Source: an uncultured Rhodopila sp.
Lineage (GTDB): Bacteria; Pseudomonadota; Alphaproteobacteria; Acetobacterales; Acetobacteraceae
DNA: 56,465 nt
NCBI GenBank assembly: GCA_903851415.1
Contig: CAINOE010000036.1
Location: 1-56,465 of the forward strand
Direction: 5' to 3'
Positions 55,837-56,465 of the stretch are shown here, piece by piece. Both the position numbers and the translations under genes were made by a program. The notes below the pieces were generated by a model. It ran no database searches and was not told the origin of the DNA. It was given only the letters and a program-made list of their open reading frames with translations. The first letter of the stretch is position 1, and each line of letters starts with the position of its first letter.

Positions 55837-56170
55837 TTACCCCATCCGGCACCCAACCTCGGCCTCCGTCCCGAAAACCTTGTCCATATCGGCGGGATTC
55901 GCAGGCGGCGTCGCCTTGACATCGAAATAATCCCACATGTCGGTGATCCGCTCCTTCACCGTCACCGCCAGGTTCCGCACCAGCATCTGGTGGTCGAACC
56001 GCCGGTAACTGTATGACGACGTCCCTGCCGGAGCCTTCCACGCTTCCAACGCCTCGACGATCGCCATGGCGTCCGTTGATCCGGCCGCATCGATAGATTC
56101 GAACACGGAACGCGCGGTGATCCACCCCATCCACGCCTTATCGGCCGCGGGGCGGCTATCCGCACCGGCA
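55837..56170 (-). pseudogene. C-terminal fragment of an ABC transporter substrate-binding protein
   Basis: On the minus strand about 105 residues read ADKAWMGWITARSVFESID, then AIVEALEAWKAPAG, YRRFDHQML, MWDYFDV and a C terminus FGTEAEVGCRMG. This is the end of a branched-chain-amino-acid-type (LivK-like) periplasmic binding protein. The first 250-300 residues are missing: upstream of about 56170 the frame loses similarity and joins unrelated sequence. It is therefore a truncated relic unless the window hides an unusual arrangement. Confidence 0.65.
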
Positions 56171-56378
56171 GTGGTCGGCTGGTTACACCGACATAGGGGC
56201 GCCCGTCGGCACGGCGGCGGATGTAGTAAACCAACCAAGTCCAAAGGGCGGTCATCTCCGCCGGCGGTTGACACTCGGCGGGTGCAACCGACTCAAGGGG
56301 GCCGGCCACCGAGCCGGGCGGATTGCTGATCGCGGCAATTGTGGTCTTGGCGGGAATCCCGCCGCTTTCAGAGGTCAT
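56160..56378 (-). pseudogene. GIY-YIG-like N-terminal fragment joined to the binding-protein relic
   Basis: A minus-strand frame starting ATG 56378 (GGAGA about 9 nt upstream), with an internal ATG at 56255. Around 56160-56255 it reads VYYIRRRADGRPYVGVTSRPL, which fits the first half of a GIY-YIG nuclease motif (hydrophobic-YYI, then PYVG-x-TS-R). At about 56165 it runs out of frame into the substrate-binding-protein relic. The similarity is short and read by eye only. Confidence 0.35.
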
Positions 56379-56449
56379 CGGTGCATTCTCCGATCATGCG
56401 GTTGGCGAACGGGGCTGTTCTGACAGCGATCCGACACCCTAAGGATAAT

Positions 56450-56465
56450 TAGTCGTCTAGTCGTC
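56450..56465. repeat. Tandem TAGTCGTC pair at window edge
   Basis: The octamer TAGTCGTC occurs twice in a row and the window ends at the second copy. It may continue beyond the edge as a longer tandem repeat. Confidence 0.4.

Overview
This 56.5 kb window is GC-rich, gene-dense chromosomal DNA of an alphaproteobacterium, most likely a member of the Acetobacteraceae/Rhodospirillales (inferred from gene families and layout; no 16S or other taxonomic marker is present). Supporting signs are a class I lysyl-tRNA synthetase, a stand-alone GluQRS, the lpxC-bamD-recN-ligA order, the alphaproteobacterial-type HNH nuclease and dehydratase families, and palindromic intergenic repeats of a REP type. No tRNA, rRNA, CRISPR array or intact mobile element was seen.

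Layout. (1) 1-2.1 kb: the tail of an upstream gene, a lipoprotein alpha/beta hydrolase, and a decayed IS21-family istA fragment. (2) 2.1-17.5 kb: a six-gene plus-strand alpha-glucan/trehalose cluster in the order glgE (with a catalytically dead GH13-like domain fused at its N terminus), treS-maltokinase fusion, glgB, treZ, malQ, treY. Most junctions abut or overlap by 4 nt. Together the genes encode glucan to trehalose (TreY/TreZ), trehalose to maltose to maltose-1-phosphate (TreS-Mak), and maltose-1-phosphate back to branched glucan (GlgE/GlgB), with MalQ reshuffling chains; no debranching enzyme is present in the window. (3) 17.5-28 kb: mostly minus-strand housekeeping genes (biotin ligase, HNH nuclease, esterase, an NAD-binding dehydrogenase, a double cold-shock-domain protein), plus a two-gene unit in which a class I LysRS is followed after 2 nt by an MprF-like membrane protein with a short C-terminal aminoacyl-transfer region.

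(4) 28-36.5 kb: an orphan HlyD-type protein, a PRC-barrel protein, a CoA-ester lyase overlapping a decayed flavin monooxygenase remnant, then yicC-gmk and moaE, a xylonate-dehydratase-like IlvD/Edd enzyme and a class A-type acid phosphatase. (5) 36.7-49.7 kb: a DUF1499 / SbmA-like ABC transporter / M3 oligopeptidase / amidase run, cysK, an MFS exporter coupled to an amidohydrolase, a GT39-type membrane glycosyltransferase, FAH-family and RraA-family enzymes, and a small Phd-like orphan. (6) 49.9-55.7 kb: the conserved envelope/DNA-repair block lpxC-bamD-recN-ligA. (7) The right edge holds a C-terminal fragment of an ABC substrate-binding protein joined to a GIY-YIG-like fragment, which looks like a recombination junction.

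Five related palindromic elements lie in intergenic gaps between 36.5 and 55.8 kb and none was noticed to the left. The observations most worth following are the dead-amylase/GlgE fusion, the LysRS-MprF-like coupling, and the integration of two trehalose pathways in one operon. All family assignments come from reading motifs by eye; no database search was run.
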